Origin: a virus
Virus record (IMG/VR): IMGVR_UViG_3300042881_004673
Coordinates: 16,392 to 80,391 of that record
Strand: one strand, 5' to 3'
Length of the DNA: 64,000 nt
The translations under genes were made by a program, and so were the position numbers. Shown piece after piece: positions 18,520 through 27,737 of this stretch; the first letter of the stretch is position 1; each line of letters starts with the position of its first letter. The notes beneath the pieces are model-generated. The model searched no databases. It was not told where the DNA came from and saw only the letters and a list, made by a program, of their open reading frames with translations.

Positions 18520-19167
18520 ATGAAACACCTAATTAGAAAAATATTAAAAGAGGAGGTAAATAAGAAATACCCAAAACCAACACCAAACGTTGAAAAACTA
18601 ATATATAATTGGTTAAATAACTATTTTTCAGGATCTAAAATGTATCAAACAAAGGACTATGCGTTTAGCTATACTTTTGAATGGTGTAATAATGGTATGG
18701 AAATAGCTCAAGCTATTATAGATTTTAACCATGATCACGATGCTTGGGATGACAAAAGAAAAACAAGTGAACGAAATTTTGAATCAGGAGAATTTTCAAT
18801 ACCTGAAGATATTATAGATGATTTAGAAACTGATATACCGGTAAGAAGAAACTATTTAAGATATATTGTAGAAGAATGGTTTGAAGATACATTGTTAGAA
18901 AAAATCAAAAGTGCATTGGGAAGAAATGATATATCAATAGATGATTTTTCTGAACACCCTAAAAAGTCTCAAGTTTGCGTTCCTCCTGTTTCAAAACCTG
19001 AAGGGGTTACAGATGATGAAATGATTGATTTTATTGTCAAAAATACTTTATTTAGAAGAGATGAGTTAGAAAAAAGAATTGTAGATGAACGTGAATGGTT
19101 GGAAAAATTATATACAGATAAACTGCGTAGCTCAGAAGTGGATAGAGTAAGAGGAAGTAGATGGTAA
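18520..19167 (+). CDS. Tagged protein of unknown function
   Basis: 215 residues starting with MKHLIRKILKEE, which has the [L/I]xE junction LKE. The body is hydrophilic, with a long charged C-terminal helix (about 165-215) likely to be coiled coil. No enzyme motif seen. The stop TAA overlaps the next ATG (TAATG). Confidence 0.75.
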   Translation: MKHLIRKILKEEVNKKYPKPTPNVEKLIYNWLNNYFSGSKMYQTKDYAFSYTFEWCNNGMEIAQAIIDFNHDHDAWDDKRKTSERNFESGEFSIPEDIIDDLETDIPVRRNYLRYIVEEWFEDTLLEKIKSALGRNDISIDDFSEHPKKSQVCVPPVSKPEGVTDDEMIDFIVKNTLFRRDELEKRIVDEREWLEKLYTDKLRSSEVDRVRGSRW

Positions 19168-19613
19168 TGAGAAAACTTATTAAACACATATTAAAAGAAG
19201 AAGTATCTAAACAACAAATAGATAAGGGTATTGATATTGTTATTAACGGATTAAAAAAAGAATTTCCATTTGTTGTTGGTTGGAAATTACATGACAATTA
19301 TGATGAATATATAACAAGCATTTATATTGATTTGGTTGTTGAATATGAAAAAGTAAAAGAGTTCTATGGTTTAAAACCTAAAATGACGTATAGCCTTGAA
19401 TATATTAAAAACAGACAAGTGGCATATGTCCTTACTCCATTTAAATATGAAGGCAATTTTGACCCATATATAGAGTCTCAAAAATTAAGTGAATATGTAT
19501 TTGAAATGTATGAATATATACCTGAAGAATTAAAGTTAGAAGAAAAGGATACGTATGGTTCTTCAAGGACTAACTATAAAGCATTAAAAGTTGATGATTT
19601 TATTTTTGTTTAA
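19167..19613 (+). CDS. Tagged protein of unknown function
   Basis: 148 residues from the ATG at 19167. An ATG two codons earlier is possible, but the tag MRKLIKHILKEE aligns with its neighbours only from 19167, and the TAATG overlap matches the operon style. The body (residues 15-148) mixes strands and charged helices; no family recognised. Confidence 0.75.
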   Translation: MRKLIKHILKEEVSKQQIDKGIDIVINGLKKEFPFVVGWKLHDNYDEYITSIYIDLVVEYEKVKEFYGLKPKMTYSLEYIKNRQVAYVLTPFKYEGNFDPYIESQKLSEYVFEMYEYIPEELKLEEKDTYGSSRTNYKALKVDDFIFV

Positions 19614-19936
19614 TGAGAGGACTAATTAGATACATATTGAAAGAAGAAACAGAAGAAATTGACCAAAAGGTTATGAATTTTCTTGTGCGAAGATATGAAG
19701 TTAAAGAAATAAATATTGACGACAATATTAGACTTAAAAGGATTCATTTCAAAGTAGATGATGATTATTATAATATTGGAACTTTTGATAATAAAAAAAG
19801 ACAAGTAAGATTGATTTTAAATATGTTAGAAGATAATAATGTTACAGAACCAATTGATAATTTTTCAAATGAAAACAATCCATATAGACAAAAAGTTATT
19901 AGAACAATTAAAAAGTTTTTATCCCAAGTAATGTAA
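19613..19936 (+). CDS. Tagged small protein of unknown function
   Basis: 107 residues with the tag MRGLIRYILKEE. The start overlaps the previous stop by one base, and its own stop overlaps the next start in the same way. The body is acidic and soluble; no motif recognised. Its closest neighbours share only the tag, which argues that the tag is a separate functional unit. Confidence 0.75.
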   Translation: MRGLIRYILKEETEEIDQKVMNFLVRRYEVKEINIDDNIRLKRIHFKVDDDYYNIGTFDNKKRQVRLILNMLEDNNVTEPIDNFSNENNPYRQKVIRTIKKFLSQVM

Positions 19937-20370
19937 TGAAAGAGTTAATTAGACACATATTAAAAGAAGAAGAAAATGAAAACCTAAAAGAAAGGTTTGT
20001 TAGATCCGCCCAATCCATTCCTTATATTATCCAAAGTAATGTAGATTCAAATCTTTTTACAGAAATTGAAATTGGAAGTATTAATTATAATAACAATCAT
20101 AACAGCATTGATGGTGAATTGTTAATAACATCTTGGTGTGATGATCCTGACCTTTTTTCGTTTACAAACCAACTGAAATTAGTTGATAAAGAATTGGACA
20201 CAGTTTTACTTAATTATTCATTTACAAGTAACGGTTCTTTTGGGAAAAAGAAAGGTAAATATAATAACTTGATGTGTTGGTTTATTGGTTGTGAATGGAG
20301 TGCTGAAGGTGATTATACAATGAAGATGAAATACCATTTTACGCAAGAAGAATATGATGATGGTGAATAA
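19936..20370 (+). CDS. Tagged protein of unknown function
   Basis: 144 residues with the tag MKELIRHILKEE ending in the LKE junction. The body has a central Gly-Ser turn (SNGSFGKKKG) and a Trp-rich stretch (CWFIGCEWSAEG). No family recognised. Its last 17 bases overlap the start of the long polyprotein-like gene. Confidence 0.75.
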   Translation: MKELIRHILKEEENENLKERFVRSAQSIPYIIQSNVDSNLFTEIEIGSINYNNNHNSIDGELLITSWCDDPDLFSFTNQLKLVDKELDTVLLNYSFTSNGSFGKKKGKYNNLMCWFIGCEWSAEGDYTMKMKYHFTQEEYDDGE

Positions 20371-23300
20371 AGATTTAATTAGACATATCTTAAAAGAGGA
20401 AACTCGTGACACCAAATCAAAACTAATTAAACAAATTGAAGATGAGGGGTTGTATTCTATTGCTGAATTAGTTGGGGGATTAGACAACCTAAAGAAGATA
20501 CTAAAAGATAACCCCGAAATGGTTGAAAGAATTGAAAACCAAAAAGGGTTAGTTAAAGTGTCTTGGACAACGGATGGAGACGATCCATCAATTGATTTGC
20601 CATTTAAAATTATTGGTGCAGGGTGGAATATATGGATGACTAATAGTTGGCCAATAGTTAATATTATTTATAATGAAAATAAATTAACTAAAGATGAGAA
20701 TTATAAATTTAAAGATTTTTTATATGATTCTTTTAATGATGAAAGTTCGGTAAGAGTTCTTAAACTTAATAGTGATGAACCTAGAATGCATAAAACCTAT
20801 GTTCAGTTAGGGGAAATAAATGGGAAAACTGCACAAAAAAATACAACCGATTTAAGTCGCAGTTATGATCTGTCTGATATTCGGGAAATAGTAGAAACGT
20901 TAGGATATGATAATATTATTAAAGAGGAGGTAGATAACACTAAAGAAATTCAAAAAAATTTAAGAACAATTAAGATATTGTTATCTCAAATTAGTTGGGA
21001 AGGACTTTGTGATATATGGGTAGAATATAATCCTGTTGATAAGGATTATGAAATCAGATCCAAGTCAATAAAAAGACATTTTGATCATGACGAAATTGTT
21101 AATGAATTAAATTTTGTGGAAGAATCAATAAAAGCTATGGGTCTCAGACCTTATGTATTTTCACCATGGCATGTTGATAATTGTGAGGATGAGGTTGAGT
21201 TTATGAACGAAAGTATAGATAAAAGTGATGAGAAAAGAAACAAGATCATAGAAAAAATTATGGACAACATTATTTTTCCTGAATATAAACATATCATTTG
21301 TGGTTATGATGTAAAAAATGATGAGGTTTTTAATGAACCTGTAGTTAATGTTACTTTTATTGGTGGGTATGGAACAAAACTTTGGCCTACCACACAAGGA
21401 ATTCAAAAAATGTATAGTGATGTTTTAGATGAAATTTGGAATACTATTTACGATTACATTAATATTCCAGTTGGCGTTACTATGGAAACAACGCCCAAAT
21501 GTGATGAACAAGAAAACATTTATCTTAGAGAATCAATTGGCAAATCTGAAAATAATAAACTTAAGTTGGTTAAAGATATTATATATACCATGTTTGATAA
21601 TATTATAGATTTAGAATACATCGCCAAAAGAAATGAGATTATGGTTTACTATGATACACAAGAAGAGTTAGAGAGTTCAGAAATATGTGATACTATAAAT
21701 GATTATACCAATTTAAATGTTGTTCCTTGGTATGACTACAAGAAACGAACAGAATTAAAAAAGGACCCTGATTTTTACATAGATACTGAAAGATATGAGG
21801 AAGAACTTAATGAAAATTATAGCCCTGCTGGTAAAGAAATAATTCCAAACGAAATTGTTATACATAAATCTAATCCTAAGTTCAGAGACAAGATTATAGA
21901 ACAAGGATTAAAAGTTCGTGCTGGTGAATGTTATAAAATATATGCAGGATATGGAACAAAATGTAAACCTGCAATATTTGCAACCAACTCAACAAATAAG
22001 AGATCGTGGTTTGATTCTACTTATGATGATGATGTTTGGGAAATTGATACAACAATGATGCCCGAAATCAAATGGTATAAGGATAGACACTACGAATCAA
22101 GTAAAAAACATATAGTAACCTTTCAAGACATACCTAAAGAGGCAATCAAACTTATCTATGAAGGTTCAGGTAAAGATGGGGGAATAATGGAATCAGTTGA
22201 CAAATCTGAAGACAAAAAACTTAAGTTGGTTACAAAAATGATTCATGAGTTTTTTGATGATGTTAGTTTTATTGATATTAAAAAATATGAAAATAAACCA
22301 ATGATAAGAGTTTATTTTGATAACGATGAATATGCTGGTAATGAAGAGACTTATTTTGCTGAACAAATACAAGATAAAATATATGAATATACAGGTATTA
22401 AACTTATTCCGTATTGGCACAATATTCAGTATAACACTGATGCAGATTTTCGTTTAGATGCCATTAAACTAAAATACGATAATGAAGGAAATGTTATAAA
22501 TGAATCTGAAGAAAAACAACCAAAGTATGTTAATATAATTAAAAATCTTATAGAACCATTTAAAGAAGAAGAAGATTGTGTTTGCGAAATTAGAGTAACA
22601 TCCGAAGACGATTTTTATATTATTTATTTGGTATTTGGAACGGAAGAACTAAATGATAAATTTTCTAGTTTTCTTCAAAGAGCTGAATATACAATAAATT
22701 TAAGAAATGATGTTAAAAACACAATTAAAGATTATTTGCCAATAGATAATATATATGTTGGATCCATATCAAAACCAAATTGCGAATGGAAACCCATGAA
22801 TGAATCTACATTCTTTCTTAGAAGGGTTGATACGAGTTTAATGGAAAAAGAGTTCTTTGAGAATTTAAATATTATTACCGATGTTTATTTAGATAAATAT
22901 AATAATGGTGTGGGTTTTAATTTTGAAACCTTTGAAGATCATGCCATAAATTATTTTATAGATAATTATTACAATGATTTAACTAATTACGGAGAAAATG
23001 ATTACCCGTATGATGAGATTTATAAATTCCTTTCAAATCATTTTCATAATAAGATTAAAGATAAATACGACACTTTTTTTGGTCGTAATATAAATGAATC
23101 AGAAAATAAAAAACAATCCTTATTAAAGACAATAGAAAAGGAAGGGTTATATAATTTTATAGAAATGTCTGGATTAGACATTAGTCAAATTAGTTCGGTT
23201 TTAAAAAACATGGATAACCCTAAAGAAGTATTAAAACAATATATCAGGGATTTTGTTTTAAAACATGGTAATAAATGGGGAGATAATAGTGGAACACTTA

Positions 23301-23527
23301 GTGGATATGAAATCCAATTAAGTGATAACAAATATGTTGACGATATAACGGTTCAAGACAGCGACCAAATTGCTGTTGAGATATTGGAATTTGATCAAGA
23401 CGAGTATGGACATACTGAACAAAACGACCAATACATAACAACTATTAACAACCTAACTAATGATGAGTTATTAACTATTATTTCTTGGATGATGGAAACA
23501 ATTAAAAATGGTGATTGGAATAGATAA
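20354..23527 (+). CDS. Tagged long protein with regularly spaced [L/I/M]xE sites (possible polyprotein)
   Basis: 1057 residues, starting at one of three adjacent ATGs and carrying the tag DLIRHILKEE. Potential prohead-protease sites recur roughly every 100 residues: IIKEE (about 191), MNES (286), LRES (393), LNE (487), IMES (613), INES (717), MNES (817) and INES (915). Several are followed by a repeated signature such as KSENNKLKLV. The segments after 286, 393 and 613 look like copies of one domain, and 915-950 resembles 20-55 (EGLYNFIEMSGLD compared with EGLYSIAELVGGLD). Residues 487-605 form a different domain (IVIHKSNPKFRDKIIEQGL, then IFATNS) resembling ADP-ribosyltransferase-like folds. 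Likely several tagged proteins fused in series. Confidence 0.8.
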   Translation: MMMVNKDLIRHILKEETRDTKSKLIKQIEDEGLYSIAELVGGLDNLKKILKDNPEMVERIENQKGLVKVSWTTDGDDPSIDLPFKIIGAGWNIWMTNSWPIVNIIYNENKLTKDENYKFKDFLYDSFNDESSVRVLKLNSDEPRMHKTYVQLGEINGKTAQKNTTDLSRSYDLSDIREIVETLGYDNIIKEEVDNTKEIQKNLRTIKILLSQISWEGLCDIWVEYNPVDKDYEIRSKSIKRHFDHDEIVNELNFVEESIKAMGLRPYVFSPWHVDNCEDEVEFMNESIDKSDEKRNKIIEKIMDNIIFPEYKHIICGYDVKNDEVFNEPVVNVTFIGGYGTKLWPTTQGIQKMYSDVLDEIWNTIYDYINIPVGVTMETTPKCDEQENIYLRESIGKSENNKLKLVKDIIYTMFDNIIDLEYIAKRNEIMVYYDTQEELESSEICDTINDYTNLNVVPWYDYKKRTELKKDPDFYIDTERYEEELNENYSPAGKEIIPNEIVIHKSNPKFRDKIIEQGLKVRAGECYKIYAGYGTKCKPAIFATNSTNKRSWFDSTYDDDVWEIDTTMMPEIKWYKDRHYESSKKHIVTFQDIPKEAIKLIYEGSGKDGGIMESVDKSEDKKLKLVTKMIHEFFDDVSFIDIKKYENKPMIRVYFDNDEYAGNEETYFAEQIQDKIYEYTGIKLIPYWHNIQYNTDADFRLDAIKLKYDNEGNVINESEEKQPKYVNIIKNLIEPFKEEEDCVCEIRVTSEDDFYIIYLVFGTEELNDKFSSFLQRAEYTINLRNDVKNTIKDYLPIDNIYVGSISKPNCEWKPMNESTFFLRRVDTSLMEKEFFENLNIITDVYLDKYNNGVGFNFETFEDHAINYFIDNYYNDLTNYGENDYPYDEIYKFLSNHFHNKIKDKYDTFFGRNINESENKKQSLLKTIEKEGLYNFIEMSGLDISQISSVLKNMDNPKEVLKQYIRDFVLKHGNKWGDNSGTLSGYEIQLSDNKYVDDITVQDSDQIAVEILEFDQDEYGHTEQNDQYITTINNLTNDELLTIISWMMETIKNGDWNR

Positions 23528-23573
23528 GTAATATGAAATATAACATTAGTGAACACAAAGATAATTATACTAT

Positions 23574-24170
23574 ATGAACCTACAAGAGAACATAAGAAGA
23601 ATATTAAAGGAGGAAACTGATGGCGTTAACGCCTTAATAGATGTTATTACATCAAGACATGAAATGTCTGATGAGTTAATAGAAAAGGTAAAAGACTTTA
23701 TTTCACAATCAAACTGCAAAAAAATAGAATTTGCCAATTTTAAGATGCCGGCTATGGGAGTTGCTTTACATGATGGTGTGTTAATAAATAAAATTGCGTT
23801 AAACCAAAGGTTAGAATACCTATTGTTTATTATATTTCACGAGACCGCACATCAGTATCAGTTTAAAAAGTATGGTGAAGATATAATGTATGAGTGTTAT
23901 CTTGGTGATATAAGTGTTGAGGAAGCAGCAAAACTAATGAAACATACTGAAGAAGTTGCAGATGAGTTTGCAGGAAAAAAAATTAAACAACTTCAAAAAC
24001 AAGGATTGTTAGATAAAGGGTTTATTCCTCCTTCATTATATAAAAATGTTCCTATCTCACAAATAGTTGCAATGGTAGGGTTTTACAGATCACAATTAAA
24101 ACAACAGAACATAACAACTCCTGATAAGATCAGTGAGTTCTTTTATAATATGGTTAAAAATAATATATAG
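23574..24170 (+). CDS. Tagged HExxH zinc metallopeptidase-like protein
   Basis: 198 residues. The tag MNLQENIRRILKEE is followed by a domain with the zinc motif HETAH at 89-93 inside a hydrophobic helix (EYLLFIIFHETAH). HTEEVADEFAG at 124-134 can supply the third ligand, as in gluzincin-type peptidases. The short length fits a minimal protease domain with no signal peptide. Together with 50574-51206 it is one of two tagged proteins with HExxH. If packaged, it could cleave host proteins on entry; substrate unknown. The stop TAG directly abuts the orphan tag ORF. Confidence 0.8.
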   Translation: MNLQENIRRILKEETDGVNALIDVITSRHEMSDELIEKVKDFISQSNCKKIEFANFKMPAMGVALHDGVLINKIALNQRLEYLLFIIFHETAHQYQFKKYGEDIMYECYLGDISVEEAAKLMKHTEEVADEFAGKKIKQLQKQGLLDKGFIPPSLYKNVPISQIVAMVGFYRSQLKQQNITTPDKISEFFYNMVKNNI

Positions 24171-24206
24171 ATGAACCTACAGGAAAACATACAAAGTATT
24201 AGATAA
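24171..24206 (+). CDS. Orphan tag ORF (11 residues)
   Basis: ATG follows the previous stop at once and encodes MNLQENIQSIR then TAA. This is the tag of the gene at 25756 (MNLQENIQRIR) with no cargo. Either a remnant of a deleted cargo gene or a landing site into which cargo could be joined. Translation is not proven. Confidence 0.6.
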   Translation: MNLQENIQSIR

Positions 24207-24211
24207 ATAAT

Positions 24212-25129
24212 ATGAAAATAAAATCAATCAATGTTATCAATGGAAAAAACAAATGGAGTGAGTCCAAAGATAAGCTTATTCATATGATTTTAGATTTGGG
24301 TGAATTTGAAGAAAAACCATCAGATAAAATAGAAGGATTTTACGAAAGAATAAAAGAATATTTACCATCATTAAAAAGTCACAGATGTTCTGAAGGAAAA
24401 CCAGGAGGGTTTCTTAAAAGAATTAAAGATGGAACATGGATGGGACACATTATAGAACATGTGGCATTGGAATTACAAACACTTGCCGGAATGAATACAG
24501 GATGGGGAAGAACAAGAGGAGTTAAAGGACAAAAAGGAGTGTATAATGTTGTGTTTAATTATGAAAACAAAGACAGTGGAAAACTAGCCGCAAGAGAAGC
24601 ATTTAATGTTGTGAATGATATTATAAATGATATAGATCCAAAAATAGATAGAATAGTTAAAAAATTAAAACCAAAAAACTTAAAAGAATCCATAAGAAGA
24701 ATATTAAGGGAAGAAACCAACATTAAACCCATTCTAAACAATTTACTTAATATGTTGTTTGATGGATTTGATGATATCTATTATGATTGGGCTCAATATA
24801 ATTGTGGAATGGGTGTTTGTTGTGACCCATATGCTGTTGGGTTTGTTCTTCCAAAAAATAATTATGATGATTATTTATTCAAATTGGTTGATGGTAATAA
24901 CTATGACGATAATGGTAAATACTTTAAAGAAGTAATGGGTGAGTTACCTGAAGTATGTTATGAAATGCCTGATGTTAAAAACCCAAACTTTAATTTTATA
25001 ATATTTTACGAAGTGTTTGCCGAAGAAATTGAGGATTACTTGGGACGTAAAGGTAATTGGAAAATTGAGTTACTAGCTTTAATAAATGAAAAGTTTGGTT
25101 GTAAGGCCACTAATATAATGTTTATATGA
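24212..25129 (+). CDS. Cyanophycin-synthetase N-terminal-like domain joined by an internal tag to an unknown domain
   Basis: 305 residues. Residues 1-150 match the N-terminal domain of cyanophycin synthetase: VINGKNKWS, MILDLGEFEEKPS, SEGKPGGFLKRI, GTWMGHIIEHVALELQ and GVYNVVFNYEN all occur in the family order. The ATP-grasp and Mur-ligase parts are absent, so no cyanophycin synthesis is expected. At about 156-169 sits a complete internal tag (NLKESIRRILREE), followed by an unrelated acidic domain (170-305) with CGMGVCCDPYAVG. The first part lacks an N-terminal tag. The arrangement suggests either a read-through fusion or deliberate release of the second half by protease. Confidence 0.8.
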   Translation: MKIKSINVINGKNKWSESKDKLIHMILDLGEFEEKPSDKIEGFYERIKEYLPSLKSHRCSEGKPGGFLKRIKDGTWMGHIIEHVALELQTLAGMNTGWGRTRGVKGQKGVYNVVFNYENKDSGKLAAREAFNVVNDIINDIDPKIDRIVKKLKPKNLKESIRRILREETNIKPILNNLLNMLFDGFDDIYYDWAQYNCGMGVCCDPYAVGFVLPKNNYDDYLFKLVDGNNYDDNGKYFKEVMGELPEVCYEMPDVKNPNFNFIIFYEVFAEEIEDYLGRKGNWKIELLALINEKFGCKATNIMFI

Positions 25130-25144
25130 AAGAACAAATAATTT

Positions 25145-25177
25145 AATCCTCCACTTGTAAAGATGGGGGATTTTTTG
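25145..25177 (+). terminator. Rho-independent terminator
   Basis: AATCCTCCA pairs with TGGGGGATT around a 10-base loop, followed by T6. Confidence 0.85.
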
Positions 25178-25190
25178 TATATTAGCGGTA

Positions 25191-25463
25191 ATGAAAGACC
25201 TAACTGAATATATAGAAACACTGCTCGATGGGATTAAAAACGCCTGCGAGGTAAATTATGTGAACAATATCTACGAGGTTAATGTTATAAGAGACTATCG
25301 TAATTGTGAGGAGAGATATAAAGTTATGGCATATCGTAATCATAATTTAGTAATGGAAATAATGAAAACTTTAAAATCATATCTTCCAAAATCATTATAT
25401 GTTATTAGGGTTAAAGAAATTAATATTCCAATATCATTTATATCGTTACATTATGCAAAGTAA
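25191..25463 (+). CDS. Small protein of unknown function, related to 27456-27737
   Basis: 90 residues. The N-terminal pattern (YIETLLDGI, VNY, RYKVMAYRNHN) can be aligned with the product of 27456-27737, so the two are probably paralogues that flank the non-coding region. There is no tag and no membrane segment. It overlaps the next gene by 11 bases. Confidence 0.65.
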   Translation: MKDLTEYIETLLDGIKNACEVNYVNNIYEVNVIRDYRNCEERYKVMAYRNHNLVMEIMKTLKSYLPKSLYVIRVKEINIPISFISLHYAK

Positions 25464-25734
25464 ATTAGAACATATTGTGGAAAAATACTTCAAGGTGATA
25501 AATTTATTACCATATGGTGATATTAATGTAAGCATAAAAGATCAAATCGGGATTTGTCTCATTACAATATATGTTAAAACATATGAAGATTATTGTGAAT
25601 ATTATAAATCTGATAATAAAACCCCAATGAAGTTAAGTGATATAAAAGATGATATGGAAAATATGTTTCCATATGTGTTTAAGGTATTATGTAAATTAAA
25701 TAAGGATCGTATAAAAGAGTATGGGGTTAATTGA
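25453..25734 (+). CDS. Small protein of unknown function
   Basis: 93 residues from the ATG at 25453. The frame extends upstream with a TTG at 25399, but that would overlap most of the previous gene's end. The protein (QSKLEHIVEKYFKVINLLPY) is mostly helical and charged. No family recognised. Confidence 0.6.
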   Translation: MQSKLEHIVEKYFKVINLLPYGDINVSIKDQIGICLITIYVKTYEDYCEYYKSDNKTPMKLSDIKDDMENMFPYVFKVLCKLNKDRIKEYGVN

Positions 25735-25744
25735 TATATAAGTA

Positions 25745-25751
25745 TATTTAT
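25745..25751 (+). promoter_or_regulatory. TATTTAT late-type promoter box (short spacing)
   Basis: Lies 4 bases before the ATG at 25756. Confidence 0.6.
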
Positions 25752-25755
25752 TAAT

Positions 25756-26277
25756 ATGAACCTACAAGAAAACATACAAAGGATTAGATCAATGATGGGG
25801 GTTATATCTGAAAAGTTAGAAGATATACAAGGAACACCATTATATCATAAAACCTCAACTGAAACTGGAATTAAAATAATAAATTCGGATTCTCTTATCG
25901 GAACCAAACCTTCTGATGAATATCTTAATATAGATAAAAGATTGGCTGACACAGAAAAACAAAGTGCGATATCACTCACAAGAGAAAAAAATTGGAAGCC
26001 CGATCAATCAATAGGTAAAGGGTCAGGTGAAAGTATTTCAAATGATGACATGGTATTTGTTCTTGATAAATCAAGATTAGAAACAAAGTATGAAGTAGAA
26101 CCATTTAATTATTATGGTTTAGACCCTAACGATACTGGAACAAGTAAAGGTGGTGAGTTTGAGGAAAGAGTATTAACCAATAGAATTCATCCACTTCATA
26201 GGTATCTTGTTGATATAATATACAAAGGAAGTGATCCTGAAATACAAGTAATAATTAATGATTATTTAAATAGATGA
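25756..26277 (+). CDS. Tagged ADP-ribosyltransferase-like protein
   Basis: 173 residues. The tag MNLQENIQRIRSMMGVISE ends in an ISE junction. The body has the layout of small ART-fold proteins: PLYHKTSTETGIKII (the His/Tyr-type first strand), AISLTREKNW (middle), VFVLDKSRLE, and FEERVLTN, which offers a Glu-rich catalytic region. In T4 the ADP-ribosyltransferase Alt is packaged and injected with the same kind of N-terminal signal, which makes this call attractive. The motif match is by eye and not decisive. It overlaps the next gene by ATGA. Confidence 0.7.
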   Translation: MNLQENIQRIRSMMGVISEKLEDIQGTPLYHKTSTETGIKIINSDSLIGTKPSDEYLNIDKRLADTEKQSAISLTREKNWKPDQSIGKGSGESISNDDMVFVLDKSRLETKYEVEPFNYYGLDPNDTGTSKGGEFEERVLTNRIHPLHRYLVDIIYKGSDPEIQVIINDYLNR

Positions 26278-26603
26278 ACCTACAAGAGAACATAAGAAGA
26301 ATATTAAGGGAAGAGTCGGGACTTAGTCCAAGGTTCCTTAGAAGAGTTCCTATGGATAAGTTAGAGGAGTCTTTTGGTCACGCATTAAAACTAGCAACAA
26401 AAAAATATTATAGATATCGACCTATATTAAATGACGATTACAAATTACATTTTTTTACAAAGGAAGTTGTGGAATTATTATTAGATTCAGTATCACATTT
26501 AATGTATCCAACAATAAAAGGGTCGTGGTATGATGAAGAGTTTTCAAATGTAAAAAAACATTTCAAAGATAGAATAACAGAATGGTGGGAAACCTTAGAT
26601 TAA
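26274..26603 (+). CDS. Tagged small protein of unknown function
   Basis: 109 residues with the tag MNLQENIRRILREE. The first 35 bases are nearly identical to the start of the 23574 gene. The body is basic in the middle (KLATKKYYRYRP) and ends in WWETLD. No family recognised. It is the last gene before the long non-coding region. Confidence 0.72.
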   Translation: MNLQENIRRILREESGLSPRFLRRVPMDKLEESFGHALKLATKKYYRYRPILNDDYKLHFFTKEVVELLLDSVSHLMYPTIKGSWYDEEFSNVKKHFKDRITEWWETLD

Positions 26604-27455
26604 TTAAGATTATACGATCAATTCATTCGGTTCATAGTCTTCCACTTCGTTTCAGAATTCACCTCATAAATTTATCCTATACTCTTAACGAGAGTAATCT
26701 TTACCTTTGTATAACAAACAAGAGTAATCTTTACCTTTGTATAAAGGATATGTGGTAATTATTGGGACATATCTTAAACAGTAATGTAATGTATAAATCG
26801 TTTACATGATGAGGTTCTCATGTATAGAAAGTTTACCTGATAGTTCCCCCCCATTTAATCACTCACATCTACGATGTTCGTTCTCCATTTATAAGTGACA
26901 CAATTAGTAAACACTATGGTGATCATATTAGTAGGTGGTTTATAATGGGGAACAAAGTTCCCCCACATATTACCACCAAGTTAGAGTAGATCAATTAGTT
27001 ACTTATGTTTTATATCGTTAGAGTCAGGATAAACCTGATATAAGTTATATGAAAGGTAAGTAGTTTACATGTATATAGTATGTCGTTATTATTAAGGTGT
27101 CAAAGGTTGAAAGGAACTTAAGTTGGTCATAAGTGGTCACTTATGGGTCGTTGAAGTTATCTATAAGTGATCTACTAACGTCCTAAAGGACTGTCCGCGG
27201 CTATGGGACTTTAACTATACTATTTTCGCTGGAAAATACAAGTAGTGAAAAAAGTGGTCCTGTAGGTATCTACAGAGGGGGTTTATTCATTCTCACTATA
27301 GCAACAGGACTATTATCGGTGGGAGAAAGTGGGTAGAACACTATGGGGAATAAGTGGTAGAAAGTGGGAAGGGGACTGTGTAGTGACGCGAGCGAGCCTG
27401 ACATTTTGACAAAAACAAGAAAATTAACATATTTATTTATTAACAATCCCCCCTT
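26604..27455 (+). other. Non-coding region, 852 bases, rich in short inverted repeats
   Basis: No plausible gene is seen on either strand. The base mix is richer in G runs than the flanking genes. Visible elements are two 23-base direct repeats (26691 and 26721), an inverted repeat GGGGAAC-AAA-GTTCCCC at 26947-26963, and CATAAGTG-GT-CACTTATG near 27130-27147. There is no tRNA and no clear terminator. It could hold a structured RNA or a replication or packaging site. Confidence 0.6.
26691..26743 (+). repeat. Pair of 23-base direct repeats
   Basis: The sequence starting agagtaatctttacc occurs at 26691-26713 and 26721-26743, a period of 30 bases. It may be a protein-binding iteron pair. Confidence 0.9.
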
Positions 27456-27737
27456 ATGATACATCTAATAGACAAATTCGAAACAACACTAAGTGAAATT
27501 AACGGGACCATTACGGTCAATTATAGACATGACATATTGACAGGTTACTGTGAGTATAGAATTGTGGAGGTGAATAACAGATTTAAACAGAAGGCATGGT
27601 TACTTACCAATACAGACATGGGGGATGTGATAGAGTATGTGCATAGTAATATGCCCCTATCAGATAATGATCTAATGGTTGTGGATAAATTAATCAGAGA
27701 TCACTCGCTTAAAGCTGTTCAAGATCTTCATCGGTAA
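27456..27737 (+). CDS. Small protein of unknown function, related to 25191-25463
   Basis: 93 residues. FETTLSEI, VNYRHDI and CEYRIVEVNNRFKQKAW align with the 25191 product. No tag, signal peptide or membrane segment. It is the only convincing gene in about 1.8 kb. Confidence 0.6.
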   Translation: MIHLIDKFETTLSEINGTITVNYRHDILTGYCEYRIVEVNNRFKQKAWLLTNTDMGDVIEYVHSNMPLSDNDLMVVDKLIRDHSLKAVQDLHR

